Origin: M3007 sp037445225
GTDB lineage: Bacteria > Bacteroidota > Bacteroidia > Chitinophagales > Saprospiraceae
Assembly (NCBI GenBank): GCA_037445225.1
Contig: JBBIKW010000001.1
Location: 1 to 64,000, forward strand
Length of the DNA: 64,000 nucleotides
Direction of reading: 5' to 3'
The notes beneath the pieces are model-generated. The model saw only the letters and a program-made list of their open reading frames with translations, was not told the DNA's origin and did no database searches. The position numbers were made by a program, and so were the translations under genes. Numbering within the stretch: the first letter of the stretch is position 1; each line of letters begins with the position of its first letter. This document shows positions 10,199 through 19,401 of the stretch, piece after piece.

Positions 10199-10231
10199 CA
10201 AATCTACGTGCCCTGTAGAGAGTTTCTCCAA
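10199..10231 (-). promoter_or_regulatory. Promoter directly before the start codon of the barrel gene
   Basis: TAGATTTG (10199-10206, minus strand) matches TAnnTTTG, with TTG 22 bases further upstream. Only four bases separate the element from the ATG at 10194, so the transcript would be leaderless or nearly so. Confidence 0.45.
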
Positions 10232-10299
10232 GCAGGTCGCCGACAAGACAAGAAGTTCTGCCACTGCGTCGGGTAGTGCTTTCGAGCGTATGCCACCTC

Positions 10300-10337
10300 A
10301 AAAAAAGCGGAGCAACTGCTCAGCGCAGTTGCTCCGC
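10300..10337 (-). terminator. Intrinsic terminator after the gingipain-like/SprB gene
   Basis: A perfect 12-base-pair stem, GCGGAGCAACTG (10307-10318) with CAGTTGCTCCGC (10326-10337), has a seven-base loop. Read on the minus strand it is followed by seven T (10300-10306). It lies 27 bases past the stop codon at 10364. Confidence 0.9.
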
Positions 10338-10363
10338 CATAAGGGCAATATGAGGCAATCTCT

Positions 10364-13300
10364 CTATTCTGTCTTCACCACTCGCCACACGCCTGTATGG
10401 CCGCCCTCCGTGATTTGCAACAAGTAGGTACCTGCCGGCAGCGAAGCTGTCGGCAAATAGAGATCGGCATCTACCAGCGGTTGTTCGAGCACCAGTTGCC
10501 CGCTTACGGCACTAAGGCGCACCCAGGTGCCCGGTTGGGGTGGCCGCTCGAAGCGCACGCGGAGGAAGGCATGGAAGGGGTTAGGGATGACTTGGACATC
10601 CGACAGCAGCAGTTCCCGAGTGCGGATGAGACACTGGCGAACAGCCACCTGTACGGCAACCGTGTCGGGACAAGCGGCCCCGCCCCACGTGTAGGCGGCT
10701 ACAATGGTCTGTTGGCCTGCTTGCGTCCAGTCGACTACAATCGCATCGGTCTGTTGGCCACTTACAATAGTGCCGCCCGAGACGCTCCAACGGAAGTCGC
10801 TCAAATCCCCAGGAACTAAGCGATACACCCACAGCCCGGTGTCGACGCAGGCGCTATCGGCGCCGACGAGGCTGACCACAGGAGGCACTGGTGCTACAAC
10901 GGTCTGAACGAAGACGGCAGTGCAGCCGTTGGCATCGGAGACGGTGCATGTATACACGCCCGCTGTCAGGTTGGAAATCGACGGTGTAGCGGCGCCGTTC
11001 GACCAGGTATATGTGTAAGGGGGAGTGCCGCCCACTGCGCCAAGCGAGATGAAGCCATCTGAACTTCCCGGGCAACTGACGTGGCTTATGGCCACATTGG
11101 CATCTACAGGCTGCGGCTGTTCGACGGTAGCGGAGACGGTAATAGTACATCCTGCGACATCGGTAATGGTTAGGGTATAGGTGCCCGCGCCAACACCGGT
11201 CAAGTCTTGCGACATGCTGCCGTTAGACCACAGGAAGGTGTAGAGTCCCTGCCCGCCGCTGATGCTAACCGATATGGCGCCATCGCTCTGACCGAAGCAG
11301 GTGGTTGGAGTGGCAGCGGCAGAGACGTTCCACGGCGGCGTGAGCAAATAGAATATGCTCGTATCTACGCGCGTGCAGCCGGCAGCATCGGTTACGGTGA
11401 GGGCATAGGAGCCAAGCGGCACGTTGGTCTGAGTACTGCCCGATGCGCCGTTCGACCAGGCAAAAGTATAAGGCGACGTCCCACCCAAAACCGCTGCCGA
11501 AAGGGTTCCCACAATCGGCGTTACGTCGGGGCAAGAGGTTTGCTGGAAGACGATTTGCGACTGGAGCGGGGGGGCAGGCTGCTCTAAAGTGGCCACTATT
11601 ACGGTCGTGCAGCCGCTAGCGTCGGTAATGCTCACTTGATAATTGCCCGGCGGTACATTGTCCAAGTTTTGAGTGGTTGCGCCGTTCGACCAAGCGAAGG
11701 AGTAGGGAAGTGTTCCACCGGTGACGGCCAACGAGACATTGCCGACATCTTGCTGGCACGGCAAGGCTGTCCACACCGCATTTCCTTGCAGCGCATTGGG
11801 TTGTCCAACCGTTGCCGTAGCCGACTGCGTACAGCCTTCGGCATCCGTCACTGTCACGGTATAAGTGCTCGAGGCTAAATTTTCTGCAGTAGATGCCGTG
11901 CTGCCGTTGGACCACAGAAAACTGTACGGAGGCGTGCCGCCGGCCACATCGACGGTGGCCGTGCCGTTAGCCTCGCCAAAACACCTAGCTGGGTCGGTCG
12001 ACAGGCTTAGCTGTAGCGAGCTGGCCTCGTTGACCGCGAAGCTCTGCTCGCGCGAACATCCGTTAGCATCTGTTACGGTGACTGTATAAGTGCCCGCTGA
12101 AATACCGCTGAGGTTTTGGCCCGAGGTGCCGTTCGACCACGCAAAGGTATAGGGCGCACTCCCACCACTCACAGTTAAGTCAATTCCACCTGTAGCGGCC
12201 CCGGCGCATCCGGCGTCGGTTACTTCACCAACTACCTCGATAGCCGCTCCTTCGTTTATCGTCGCCGTCACATCTATCGTGCAGCCGTTGGCGTCGGACA
12301 CTACCACCGTGTAATCGCCTGCCGGTACGTCCTCCAAGGTTGGTGAGGTACTCCCTGTCGACCAGAGGTATTCGTAGGGCGGCGTGCCGCCATTGACCGA
12401 TGTTTCAATGCGACCTGTAGAAGCGCCAGCACACACCACATCCGCAACCGTCAGCTGCACCTCTAAGGGGTCTGGAGCATCTACTTGGACTTCTAACGTA
12501 AGGATACAATCGTTGGCATCCGTTAGCGTCAGCGTGTATGTGCCTGCTTCGAGATCGGACAAGTCTGCAGTAGAGGCTCCGTTCGACCACTGGAACACGT
12601 AGGGTGGCGTTCCCCCTAAGGCGGTAACGGTTATGCTTCCATCCGCTACGTCAGCACAGCTGGCGTCGACAGCTGTAGCGTCAGCGCTTAGTGGCTCGGG
12701 CTCCTCGATGAGCACCTCCGCCTCTGCCGTGCAACCGTACTCGTTGGTTACGACCACCGTATAGATGTCGGGAGATAGATTGTCAATGGTCGCTGTGTTG
12801 GCACCCGTCGACCATTGATAGGTGAATACAGAGCCGCCCGTCGCTACTGCCGTAGCTGTCCCGTCATTTTCGCCCGCACAGGAGACGTTGGCGGCCTCGA
12901 TACTAATGCTGGGCGTAACGGCGCTGTACAAAGTATTCGCCAACACACCGACGCTGGGGTTGTAGTAAGAGCCGCTGGGCACTTGCTCGAGGCGCAAGGC
13001 GCGAACCATGTAGTAATTTTGTCCATCTACAGGGAACGAGTCGACGAAGGAGGTTCCCGTCACCGGTGGGCTGATGAGTTGGTATGCGCTGTCGGGGTGT
13101 TCTGACCACAGCACCAAATAGCCTAAGTCGGCGTCTGGAGAAGCGTCCCAGCTGAGGTGAATGGTTCCGCACTGAGGCGTAGCCACCAAGTTTTGCGGCG
13201 GGCGCACGGCGTGCGCGCGCAGGGTAGGGTCTCCCAATAGACCTACGTGGACGAGGTCGGCGCCAAAATTGGGCGGATAGACGGGGAACTGCAAAAAGCT

Positions 13301-14623
13301 GTTGAGCCATACCCAATACGTACTGGTCAAGATAGGTTCGCCCAAGGCCATATGGTGCAAATGCCAGTTGGGGCGCCCAGCCCAAGCGCAGGTCAGAATA
13401 CTGCCCTTAGAGGCCAGCGCGCTGGGCATGAGCGGGTTGGTCTCGTAGTCCCAATCGCCAAAGTAGCTGCCGAACAGCATCGAAAAGACGATATTCACAC
13501 TGTCGGTTTGAAAATTGGCCGACGTGCCTACGCCCGCTGCGCTGGTGTAAGTGCCGGCGCCACAGCCATAGCCGATGAGGAAGCTGTTGTTGTTGGTGTC
13601 GTTGAAAAAGTCGAGGTCGCTCACAGAAGCAGCTCCCGTAATCGCATAGCCGTTCCGATAGCCGTTTTGGGCAAATGCTTCGCCGCCAAAGTAGCCGAAG
13701 TTGTCGTCGACCAACGTCTGACGCGCAGGGTTGTACGCACCGGTTCGGAAAGCGTGGTTCTTGTTGAAGTAGCGGCGGTAGAGCTCCACTTGCGGCACGT
13801 CCCAGCCGCTAAGGTTAGAAAAGTCTACGCGGCCGACCACCAGCTCTGCCAGCGTCGGCGTTTGGCTTTGGTCGAACTTGCCGTCGCCGGGGACGTTCCG
13901 GTTAGCCGGGCGAGCCGCGGCGGTGTTATTAACGGTGTTATCCGTCCAGGCATCTTCATCCATATCGCCGTAGTAGTAGTCGGTAGGCCAGGCGCCCTGG
14001 TGGTCAGGGTGTCCGTCGGGAGCGATATTTCCCGAGTAGGGCACTGGGATATTTCCCAAGAGCAGAACGGCGACCGTGTTGTCTGGGTCGCTCTCATACT
14101 CAGATCGGATAAGCGCTTTGACGGAGGGTACCGTGCTGGTGGCGACATCAATGTCGCGGCGAACAACTTGCCAGCCATCCCCTCGGAGGTCGCCAACCAA
14201 GCGGTCTAACTCCGCCGCTAACGGCCCAGAAAGGGCATCGTCGACCACGAGGATGAGCCTTCCGCGATACAGCGCCGGCAGCACTTCAATGCCCGCATAG
14301 GTCAACCCTATGCGCTGAGCAGGAGTGCCTGTGCCGCGCTTGATCACGATGTACTCGTAACCTACGCCCGGCGTTACATTGACATCGGTGAACGTAGTGG
14401 CATTGCCCGGCAGGGCAATCGCCTGCCATTGGGTTTGGTTGATTAACTTACGACCGATGATGGTCAAGGTGTCGGTAGGCTGCGAGGGAAAGGACAACGC
14501 GATGGACGGAGGCGAAGTGTTGACCGAAACGGTAATGGGAACAACCACATCTGCCGCTGTTTGCGCCGCAGCATAGCACAAGGCTGCCGCCCAGGCGAGG
14601 AATAGGAGCAGGTGCTTTTTCAT
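10364..14623 (-). CDS. T9SS-exported protein with gingipain (C25)-like domain and nine SprB repeats
   Basis: 1419 residues from the ATG at 14621-14623 (MKKHLLLFLAWAAALCYAAAQ, a clear signal peptide). Order: FN3-like (about 25-105); a C25 gingipain-like caspase-fold region (about 110-480; VAVLLLGNIPVPY, WPTDYYYGDMD, LVVGRVDFS); an FN3 domain (about 490-570); nine SprB repeats of about 70 residues (GGTPPYTYxWSNG...AGTYTVTVTDANGC, about 590-1240); a PKD-like stretch; and a type A sorting domain (VIPNPFHAFLRVRFE). Where gingipains carry catalytic GHG this protein has GYGCG, and where they carry the nucleophilic Cys it has SMLFGSYFGDWD. Peptidase activity is therefore doubtful. SprB is the gliding adhesin of Flavobacterium; a surface adhesion role is an inference. 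Perfect terminators lie on both sides, so it is transcribed separately from SusCD. Confidence 0.9.
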   Translation of the reverse strand: MKKHLLLFLAWAAALCYAAAQTAADVVVPITVSVNTSPPSIALSFPSQPTDTLTIIGRKLINQTQWQAIALPGNATTFTDVNVTPGVGYEYIVIKRGTGTPAQRIGLTYAGIEVLPALYRGRLILVVDDALSGPLAAELDRLVGDLRGDGWQVVRRDIDVATSTVPSVKALIRSEYESDPDNTVAVLLLGNIPVPYSGNIAPDGHPDHQGAWPTDYYYGDMDEDAWTDNTVNNTAAARPANRNVPGDGKFDQSQTPTLAELVVGRVDFSNLSGWDVPQVELYRRYFNKNHAFRTGAYNPARQTLVDDNFGYFGGEAFAQNGYRNGYAITGAASVSDLDFFNDTNNNSFLIGYGCGAGTYTSAAGVGTSANFQTDSVNIVFSMLFGSYFGDWDYETNPLMPSALASKGSILTCAWAGRPNWHLHHMALGEPILTSTYWVWLNSFLQFPVYPPNFGADLVHVGLLGDPTLRAHAVRPPQNLVATPQCGTIHLSWDASPDADLGYLVLWSEHPDSAYQLISPPVTGTSFVDSFPVDGQNYYMVRALRLEQVPSGSYYNPSVGVLANTLYSAVTPSISIEAANVSCAGENDGTATAVATGGSVFTYQWSTGANTATIDNLSPDIYTVVVTNEYGCTAEAEVLIEEPEPLSADATAVDASCADVADGSITVTALGGTPPYVFQWSNGASTADLSDLEAGTYTLTLTDANDCILTLEVQVDAPDPLEVQLTVADVVCAGASTGRIETSVNGGTPPYEYLWSTGSTSPTLEDVPAGDYTVVVSDANGCTIDVTATINEGAAIEVVGEVTDAGCAGAATGGIDLTVSGGSAPYTFAWSNGTSGQNLSGISAGTYTVTVTDANGCSREQSFAVNEASSLQLSLSTDPARCFGEANGTATVDVAGGTPPYSFLWSNGSTASTAENLASSTYTVTVTDAEGCTQSATATVGQPNALQGNAVWTALPCQQDVGNVSLAVTGGTLPYSFAWSNGATTQNLDNVPPGNYQVSITDASGCTTVIVATLEQPAPPLQSQIVFQQTSCPDVTPIVGTLSAAVLGGTSPYTFAWSNGASGSTQTNVPLGSYALTVTDAAGCTRVDTSIFYLLTPPWNVSAAATPTTCFGQSDGAISVSISGGQGLYTFLWSNGSMSQDLTGVGAGTYTLTITDVAGCTITVSATVEQPQPVDANVAISHVSCPGSSDGFISLGAVGGTPPYTYTWSNGAATPSISNLTAGVYTCTVSDANGCTAVFVQTVVAPVPPVVSLVGADSACVDTGLWVYRLVPGDLSDFRWSVSGGTIVSGQQTDAIVVDWTQAGQQTIVAAYTWGGAACPDTVAVQVAVRQCLIRTRELLLSDVQVIPNPFHAFLRVRFERPPQPGTWVRLSAVSGQLVLEQPLVDADLYLPTASLPAGTYLLQITEGGHTGVWRVVKTE
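10900..12870 (-). repeat. Nine tandem SprB-type repeats (coding)
   Basis: Nine units of about 210 bases inside the C25-like/SprB gene. Each encodes Cys near the start, GGTPPY, W-S-N/T-G, GTYTVTVTDA and a closing GC. The DNA of the units is similar but not identical, so they are older than the repeat copies at the two ends of the window. This is a protein repeat and not a CRISPR or satellite. Confidence 0.85.
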
Positions 14624-14724
14624 AGGAAGACTAAAAATTTGAAGGTGAACGGTATAGGGAGTAAAAAGGCGAGGTAAGATAAGGCGAGCGAGACAATTGC
14701 GCGCTTGTTGTAGCGGGCCCACGT

Positions 14725-14760
14725 AAAAAAAACAGCCATCCCGCTTCGGCGAGATGGCTG
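14725..14760 (-). terminator. Intrinsic terminator after susD
   Basis: CAGCCATC and GATGGCTG form the arms of a hairpin (14733-14760) closed by a TTCG-type loop. On the minus strand eight T follow (14725-14732). It lies 21 bases after the SusD stop and ends the SusC-SusD transcript. Confidence 0.88.
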
Positions 14761-14781
14761 CAGTGCGAGAGCGCTTCTCGA

Positions 14782-16077
14782 CTATTCGGCATCTAACAAG
14801 GGCCGCGGAAACTTCTCGTGCACGACGTCGCCCGGCCGGTCCTTAGGAATTTGGTCGAGGCGGCCGTAGCGGCGCATATCGATCCAGCGGTGTCCCTCGC
14901 CAAAGAGCGAGTAGCGCCGTTCGTGTAAGAGCTGGTTGACCAGCGAGGCATCGTCGGTGGGGCCGGTGTAGTTGCCCAAGCCCGCTGCTGCGCGCACCTT
15001 GTTGATTGCTTTAACGGCCTCAGCGTTGTCGCTGCCAATATGTGCTTCCGCCCACATCAGGATGAGCTCTTCATTGCGGATGATTGGGAACGGAGCGATA
15101 TTTGAAGCGACCAAGGTCACCTGTACATCGCCGGAAAGCCCATCGGTAGAGAAGGGCGTTGCCAATTGGGTGGTTTTCTTATCGAAACGCTGGTCGCCAG
15201 GTTCGGCATTAGCGACAAACTCCGGATGCGCCACATAGGCCGTCTGGAACGGCACGGTGTACAGCGGGTTGAAGAGGTTGTTTCCGCCTGCGCCGAAGAC
15301 GTAATACACGCCGTCGTCCATGTTGCCGTCCAGATTGAGCCAGGTCTGCTGTAGGAAAGACTTCATAGCGCCCTTGTCTCCTTGATACATTGCCACTCGG
15401 GCGGCGAGGGCGCGGTTGAACTGGCGCACGCGATTGACATCGCCCAACGTAGAGGTAAATAGGAATTCGGCGCCGTTGAGTTCGTCGTACGCCTTGTCGA
15501 GCATCTCCCGAATGTCGCGCAGCGCTTCCGTGTAGGTTCGGAAAGGCCCCAATCGGTCGGGGTTTTCCACGTCGGTACGGATGCCGTTGGTATACTGGCG
15601 ATTGAGTTCCAACAGCAGCGAGTAGGCCATTAAGGTGCGGGCGTGACCGATAAAGCCGTTGCGCTGGGCGGGCGTCAGTGTTGCCGTGCTGTTTTGCGCG
15701 GCGTGAATCTGCACCCAAGCGGAGCGCACGGCCCGGTAGCGCGCCGAGTACGAGCGGGTGGTGAGGAAGCCGTTGTTGTCTAAACCACCGCCGCCTTTGC
15801 CGAGCAACTCGCCGGTATAGCGCGGATCGGTATTGCGCAGATCCCAGTATTCGCGCCCGACGATGTTGACCGTCCAGTAGTAGAACTCCATGTCTACGCG
15901 CAACACCGCCTCGCAGCCGGTAGCCAACAGGCGCAAGTCGTTGAGCGTGGCGCCGCCGTTCTCGAGGTTGATCTGGTCGGGAGCATTAGGGTTGGCTATA
16001 TTTTCCAACTTGCAAGCGCTCCAAAGGGCCGAGAGCGCTATTAGGAATAGGCCTGCTTTTAGGAATGTCTTTTTCAT
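14782..16077 (-). CDS. SusD/RagB-family outer-membrane lipoprotein
   Basis: 431 residues. The N-terminus MKKTFLKAGLFLIALSALWSAC is a lipoprotein signal with the lipobox ending at Cys22, placing the protein on the outer membrane. SusD-type features include a helical TPR-like body and the C-terminal RYSLFGEGHRWIDMRRYGR, a typical family signature. SusD proteins cap a SusC channel and bind the polymer or oligomer to be imported. The gene follows susC by 42 bases on the same strand, so the two form a pair. It is somewhat shorter than the usual 450-600 residues. No glycoside hydrolase lies next to it, so the substrate cannot be inferred. Confidence 0.93.
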   Translation of the reverse strand: MKKTFLKAGLFLIALSALWSACKLENIANPNAPDQINLENGGATLNDLRLLATGCEAVLRVDMEFYYWTVNIVGREYWDLRNTDPRYTGELLGKGGGGLDNNGFLTTRSYSARYRAVRSAWVQIHAAQNSTATLTPAQRNGFIGHARTLMAYSLLLELNRQYTNGIRTDVENPDRLGPFRTYTEALRDIREMLDKAYDELNGAEFLFTSTLGDVNRVRQFNRALAARVAMYQGDKGAMKSFLQQTWLNLDGNMDDGVYYVFGAGGNNLFNPLYTVPFQTAYVAHPEFVANAEPGDQRFDKKTTQLATPFSTDGLSGDVQVTLVASNIAPFPIIRNEELILMWAEAHIGSDNAEAVKAINKVRAAAGLGNYTGPTDDASLVNQLLHERRYSLFGEGHRWIDMRRYGRLDQIPKDRPGDVVHEKFPRPLLDAE

Positions 16078-16119
16078 CTTTTTTATTTTTTAGCTTGAAA
16101 AAGGAAAGATGAGAGGTCC

Positions 16120-19092
16120 TTAGAAATTCGCCGTTAGGTGGAACACCCAGCGCTTCGAGCTGGGGAACGGCGTTACCTCTACGGTGTTCGCTAGCACGTT
16201 GTTGCCGAAGTTCGACACTTCGGGGTCGTAGCTGTTATACTTGAAGAAGTTGAGCACGTTGCGGCCGCTCACGCCGAGGCGCAGGCTAAGCCTATCGCTA
16301 AACACGCGGCGCGGGATGTTATAGTAGAGGCCGATTTCGCGCAGGCGGACGAAGCCCGCATCCTCTATCCACGGCTGCGTATTGCGGTTGGCGTTCCACT
16401 GTTGAACGCGGTATGGGCCGTTGCCCAGCTGGCCTGTAGGGTCAAGGGTTTTGTCGTCGTAGTCCCAGGTGAGTTGCCCTAAGTCCCACAACAGCGTGCT
16501 GAGGTTGATAGCATCGCCGCCCTGCCGCCAGTGGATGAGAAAGTTGAGTTCGAAGCGGCCCAAGCTGAACGCGTTGTTAAACGCCATGTTGAAATCCGGC
16601 TCTGCGTCGCCATAAATTTTATACGATGCGGTTCCAAACTCCGGATCGTCGCGCGGCACCGTGCCTACAATAGTCGTTGCCGGCAGGCCCTTCTCGATGC
16701 GGTATTGGCCCAAGCTGAGCGCAAAACCGCCGATGAAGAATGGCGGCACGTCCAGGCGCGTCACTTCCGAGCGGTTTCTCCAGAAGCTAATGCCACTGGT
16801 CCAGTTGAAGTTGGGCGTGCGGATAGGCACTAAGTCTAAGCCGATCTCGATACCGCGGTTCTCCAACCCGCCGGCGTTGACCACCTGGGTGGTGAAGCCG
16901 GTCGACTGCGGTATCTGAGCGCGCAGCAGCAAGTCGTCGATGCGCTTAATATAATAGGTGATGTCGACGACGACACGGTTCTTGAAGAAGCCTAAGTCCG
17001 TGCCGAACTCCAGCTCGCTTTGGCGCTCTGGTCCTACCTCTGTATTGCCGCGCAGCGTTGCCGTATACAATCCGTTGGAGGAGCCGATAAAGGTGGCCAC
17101 CATGGGGTTAAAGCGATCGTCGAAGTTGGAGAAACGGCCGGCCTGTCCGTAAGCGGCGCGGAGCTTGGCTTGGCTGAAGAGGCTGGGCAGGATGCCGAAC
17201 TCGTGCAGGTTAATAGCGACGTTGGCCTTAGGATAGTAGTACAGCTGGTCGGCATTGCCGTTGTTGGTCGACTTGTCGCCGCGGAGACCCACCGATACCA
17301 TGATGCGGTCTTTCCAGTTGATCTCCTGCTGCACGAAGAAGCCGCGGTCTTTTTGCGGATAGCGGCGATGGAACACCGATACGGCACCCGATTGGTCGAG
17401 GTTCGTCTGAGAGCCGTTGAGCCCCGTAGCAGTAGTGATGATGGTGTTTTGATCGAAGTTTTCCGCCGTCAAACCGCCCTGCGTACGCCAGGTAGTGCCG
17501 CCCTTGCTGACGTGGGTGTACACCAAGAAGCCCCATAAGTTGGTGTTGGTGTTGAGCGTGCGGCCCGCAATCGATACGCCGCCTAACGTGCCTGGATTGC
17601 GGAAATAAGAGAGGTTTTGCGGAAAGATAGCCGTAGTATGCAGTGTATACTGGTCGACACCAGCTCGGATAACTGCCTTAAGCTCGTTGTTGTCGTTGTG
17701 CCACAGGCGCACGTTGATGTTGGCGCCGCCGATATAGCGATTGACCTGCTCGCGGTTGGTCACCAGCGCTACCGTCTCTAAGATGTTCGAGCCCACCGAG
17801 GGTACTGCTGGATAGTCGCCGCCCGGCGTTTCGGGTTTCAGCTTGAGCCAAGGCTTGGTGAAAGCGTGGGCATAGCCGATGGTAGTGTTGGTGTTGGAGT
17901 TGTTGAAGAACCCGCGGTCGGCTTGCGAGTTGATGTAGTTGTTTGTGATATACACGTCGAGCCAGTCGTTGAAGCGGTGCCCGATGTTGACGCGGCCGGA
18001 CAGCTTTTTGTAGCCGGTGTTGTCGACCAAGCCGCCCTCGTCGCGATAGGTGCCGCCGATGAAGAAGGACGTCTTGTCGGTGCCACCCGATACATCCAAG
18101 CGCGTAGCCGTCAGCAGCGGGCGATTGTCGTAGAGCTCCTTCTCGTAATCGGTTAGACCGTTCTGTTCAAAGAGTGCCCGATCGGCTGGGCCGAACTCTT
18201 GCTCGACCAAATCCGCTGTCCAGTTGCGCATGCCCAACAGGCGAATAGGTTGGCTAAAGCCCACCGACTGGGAGAGCGTCACGCGGGTTTGGCCCGACTT
18301 GCCGCGCTTGGTGGTGATGATAACTACCCCGCCGGCCGCCCGAGAACCGTAAATAGCAGCCGCCGAAGCGCCTTTTAGGATCTCGATGGTCTCGATATCT
18401 TCGGGATCTAAGTCGGCGATGCGGTTGGAAGCGTCGTCTTGGTTGGTAGAGGGGTTACCTCCTCCCGCTGCGGCCGAGACGATGTTGGTGCCCAACGTGA
18501 TGGCGTCGTTGTTGACAAACACGCCGTCTACGATGTACAAGGGCTGCTGGTTGCCGAAGATAGAGGTCACCCCACGCAGGCGCACCGAGAAGCCGCCTCC
18601 CGGCGCTCCCGAGTTGGCCCGGATTTCGGCACCGCGGAACTTGCCGTATAGGGCCCCATCCATAGTGCTTTGGTTGGTGATACCCGTCAGTTCGCGCGCG
18701 CTGATGGTAGCTACTGCGTTGGCCAAGTTAGCGCGCTTGACGTTGGTTGCCAAACCCGAAATGATGACCTCATCCAAACCCGCCAGGTCTTCCTCCAAAG
18801 TGATATCCACCTGCGCGTTGTTTGAGGAGACATCCACCTGGGCTGTCTTGTAGCCCGTATACGTGATGATCAGCGTTCCCGCCGCAGCCGGCACTTCGAT
18901 GCGGAAGTTACCGTTGAGGTCTGTCGATGTGCCGCGGTTGGTGCCCCGTACGGCCACGGTAGCCCCCACTAAGCCCTCGCCATTGGCATCCACCACTCGG
19001 CCGGTCGCCGTAAACTGTGCATGCAAAGCACCTACGCCTATCAGCATAAGCACTGCCAAAAGGGCCGTCTGAAAAAGTAGTCTGTACTTCAT
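16120..19092 (-). CDS. SusC/RagA-family TonB-linked outer-membrane transporter
   Basis: 990 residues from the ATG at 19090-19092 (MKYRLLFQTALLAVLMLIG, signal peptide ending ALHAQ). An in-frame ATG at 19104 would add only MLYV and is nearer the promoter. After the signal comes a CarboxypepD_reg-like domain (ATGRVVDANGEGLVGATVAV). The plug domain follows with the family signatures PLYIVDGV and DIETIEILKGASAAAIYGSRAAGGVVIITT. A 22-strand-type barrel ends in HLTANF. SusC proteins import nutrients using the TonB/ExbBD system. It is first in an operon with susD. The missing partner enzymes leave the substrate open; oligosaccharides, peptides or other nutrients are possible. Confidence 0.95.
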   Translation of the reverse strand: MKYRLLFQTALLAVLMLIGVGALHAQFTATGRVVDANGEGLVGATVAVRGTNRGTSTDLNGNFRIEVPAAAGTLIITYTGYKTAQVDVSSNNAQVDITLEEDLAGLDEVIISGLATNVKRANLANAVATISARELTGITNQSTMDGALYGKFRGAEIRANSGAPGGGFSVRLRGVTSIFGNQQPLYIVDGVFVNNDAITLGTNIVSAAAGGGNPSTNQDDASNRIADLDPEDIETIEILKGASAAAIYGSRAAGGVVIITTKRGKSGQTRVTLSQSVGFSQPIRLLGMRNWTADLVEQEFGPADRALFEQNGLTDYEKELYDNRPLLTATRLDVSGGTDKTSFFIGGTYRDEGGLVDNTGYKKLSGRVNIGHRFNDWLDVYITNNYINSQADRGFFNNSNTNTTIGYAHAFTKPWLKLKPETPGGDYPAVPSVGSNILETVALVTNREQVNRYIGGANINVRLWHNDNNELKAVIRAGVDQYTLHTTAIFPQNLSYFRNPGTLGGVSIAGRTLNTNTNLWGFLVYTHVSKGGTTWRTQGGLTAENFDQNTIITTATGLNGSQTNLDQSGAVSVFHRRYPQKDRGFFVQQEINWKDRIMVSVGLRGDKSTNNGNADQLYYYPKANVAINLHEFGILPSLFSQAKLRAAYGQAGRFSNFDDRFNPMVATFIGSSNGLYTATLRGNTEVGPERQSELEFGTDLGFFKNRVVVDITYYIKRIDDLLLRAQIPQSTGFTTQVVNAGGLENRGIEIGLDLVPIRTPNFNWTSGISFWRNRSEVTRLDVPPFFIGGFALSLGQYRIEKGLPATTIVGTVPRDDPEFGTASYKIYGDAEPDFNMAFNNAFSLGRFELNFLIHWRQGGDAINLSTLLWDLGQLTWDYDDKTLDPTGQLGNGPYRVQQWNANRNTQPWIEDAGFVRLREIGLYYNIPRRVFSDRLSLRLGVSGRNVLNFFKYNSYDPEVSNFGNNVLANTVEVTPFPSSKRWVFHLTANF

Positions 19093-19146
19093 AACATAGA
19101 GCATTTTGTTTAGTGTACGTTACAAGAAAGGATTAAGAAGTCGATG

Positions 19147-19154
19147 CAAACATA
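19147..19154 (-). promoter_or_regulatory. -7 promoter element of the susCD operon
   Basis: TATGTTTG on the minus strand matches TAnnTTTG. Transcription would start near 19140, giving a leader of about 48 bases to the ATG at 19092. The region upstream is AT-rich; no clear TTG is seen at the -33 position. Confidence 0.5.
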
Positions 19155-19341
19155 AGTCAAAAACAGAACACTTTGAAAAAGTTTTAAATGGCAAATTATA
19201 ATATTAATTTTTGATTCAAATTAAGAATAAAATGCGTTAACACGCGTCGTATGGCACCACAGTCCAAATGTTTTTTTGCCAGGGTACTGTCGCATTCCAA
19301 ATATGCGCCAGCAGTAGCGCGCCCTTTGAGCGAGATGCCGT

Positions 19342-19349
19342 TACCTTTG
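19342..19349 (+). promoter_or_regulatory. -7 promoter element TACCTTTG
   Basis: TACCTTTG lies 52 bases before the ATG at 19402 of the glycosyltransferase gene. A TTTG at 19325-19328 is only 13 bases upstream, short for a -33 element, so only the -7 part is supported. Confidence 0.4.
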
Positions 19350-19401
19350 TGGCCCGAACCTATACTCGCGGCTTCACCGGCAAGCGTAGGCCAACCCGCG
19401 G

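Larger units (their letters stand above)
19093..19401. other. 309-base divergent intergenic region
   Basis: This holds the upstream regions of susC (minus) and the DUF2064 glycosyltransferase (plus). The susC side, about 19140-19235, is strikingly AT-rich compared with its surroundings, as expected of a promoter. One -7-like element is seen for each direction. I see no gene here. Confidence 0.6.

Noticed and set aside
10900..12870. Regularly spaced repeats as a CRISPR array
   Set aside because: The repeats are about 210 bases, in frame, and encode SprB modules; there are no short identical repeats with unique spacers and no cas genes.
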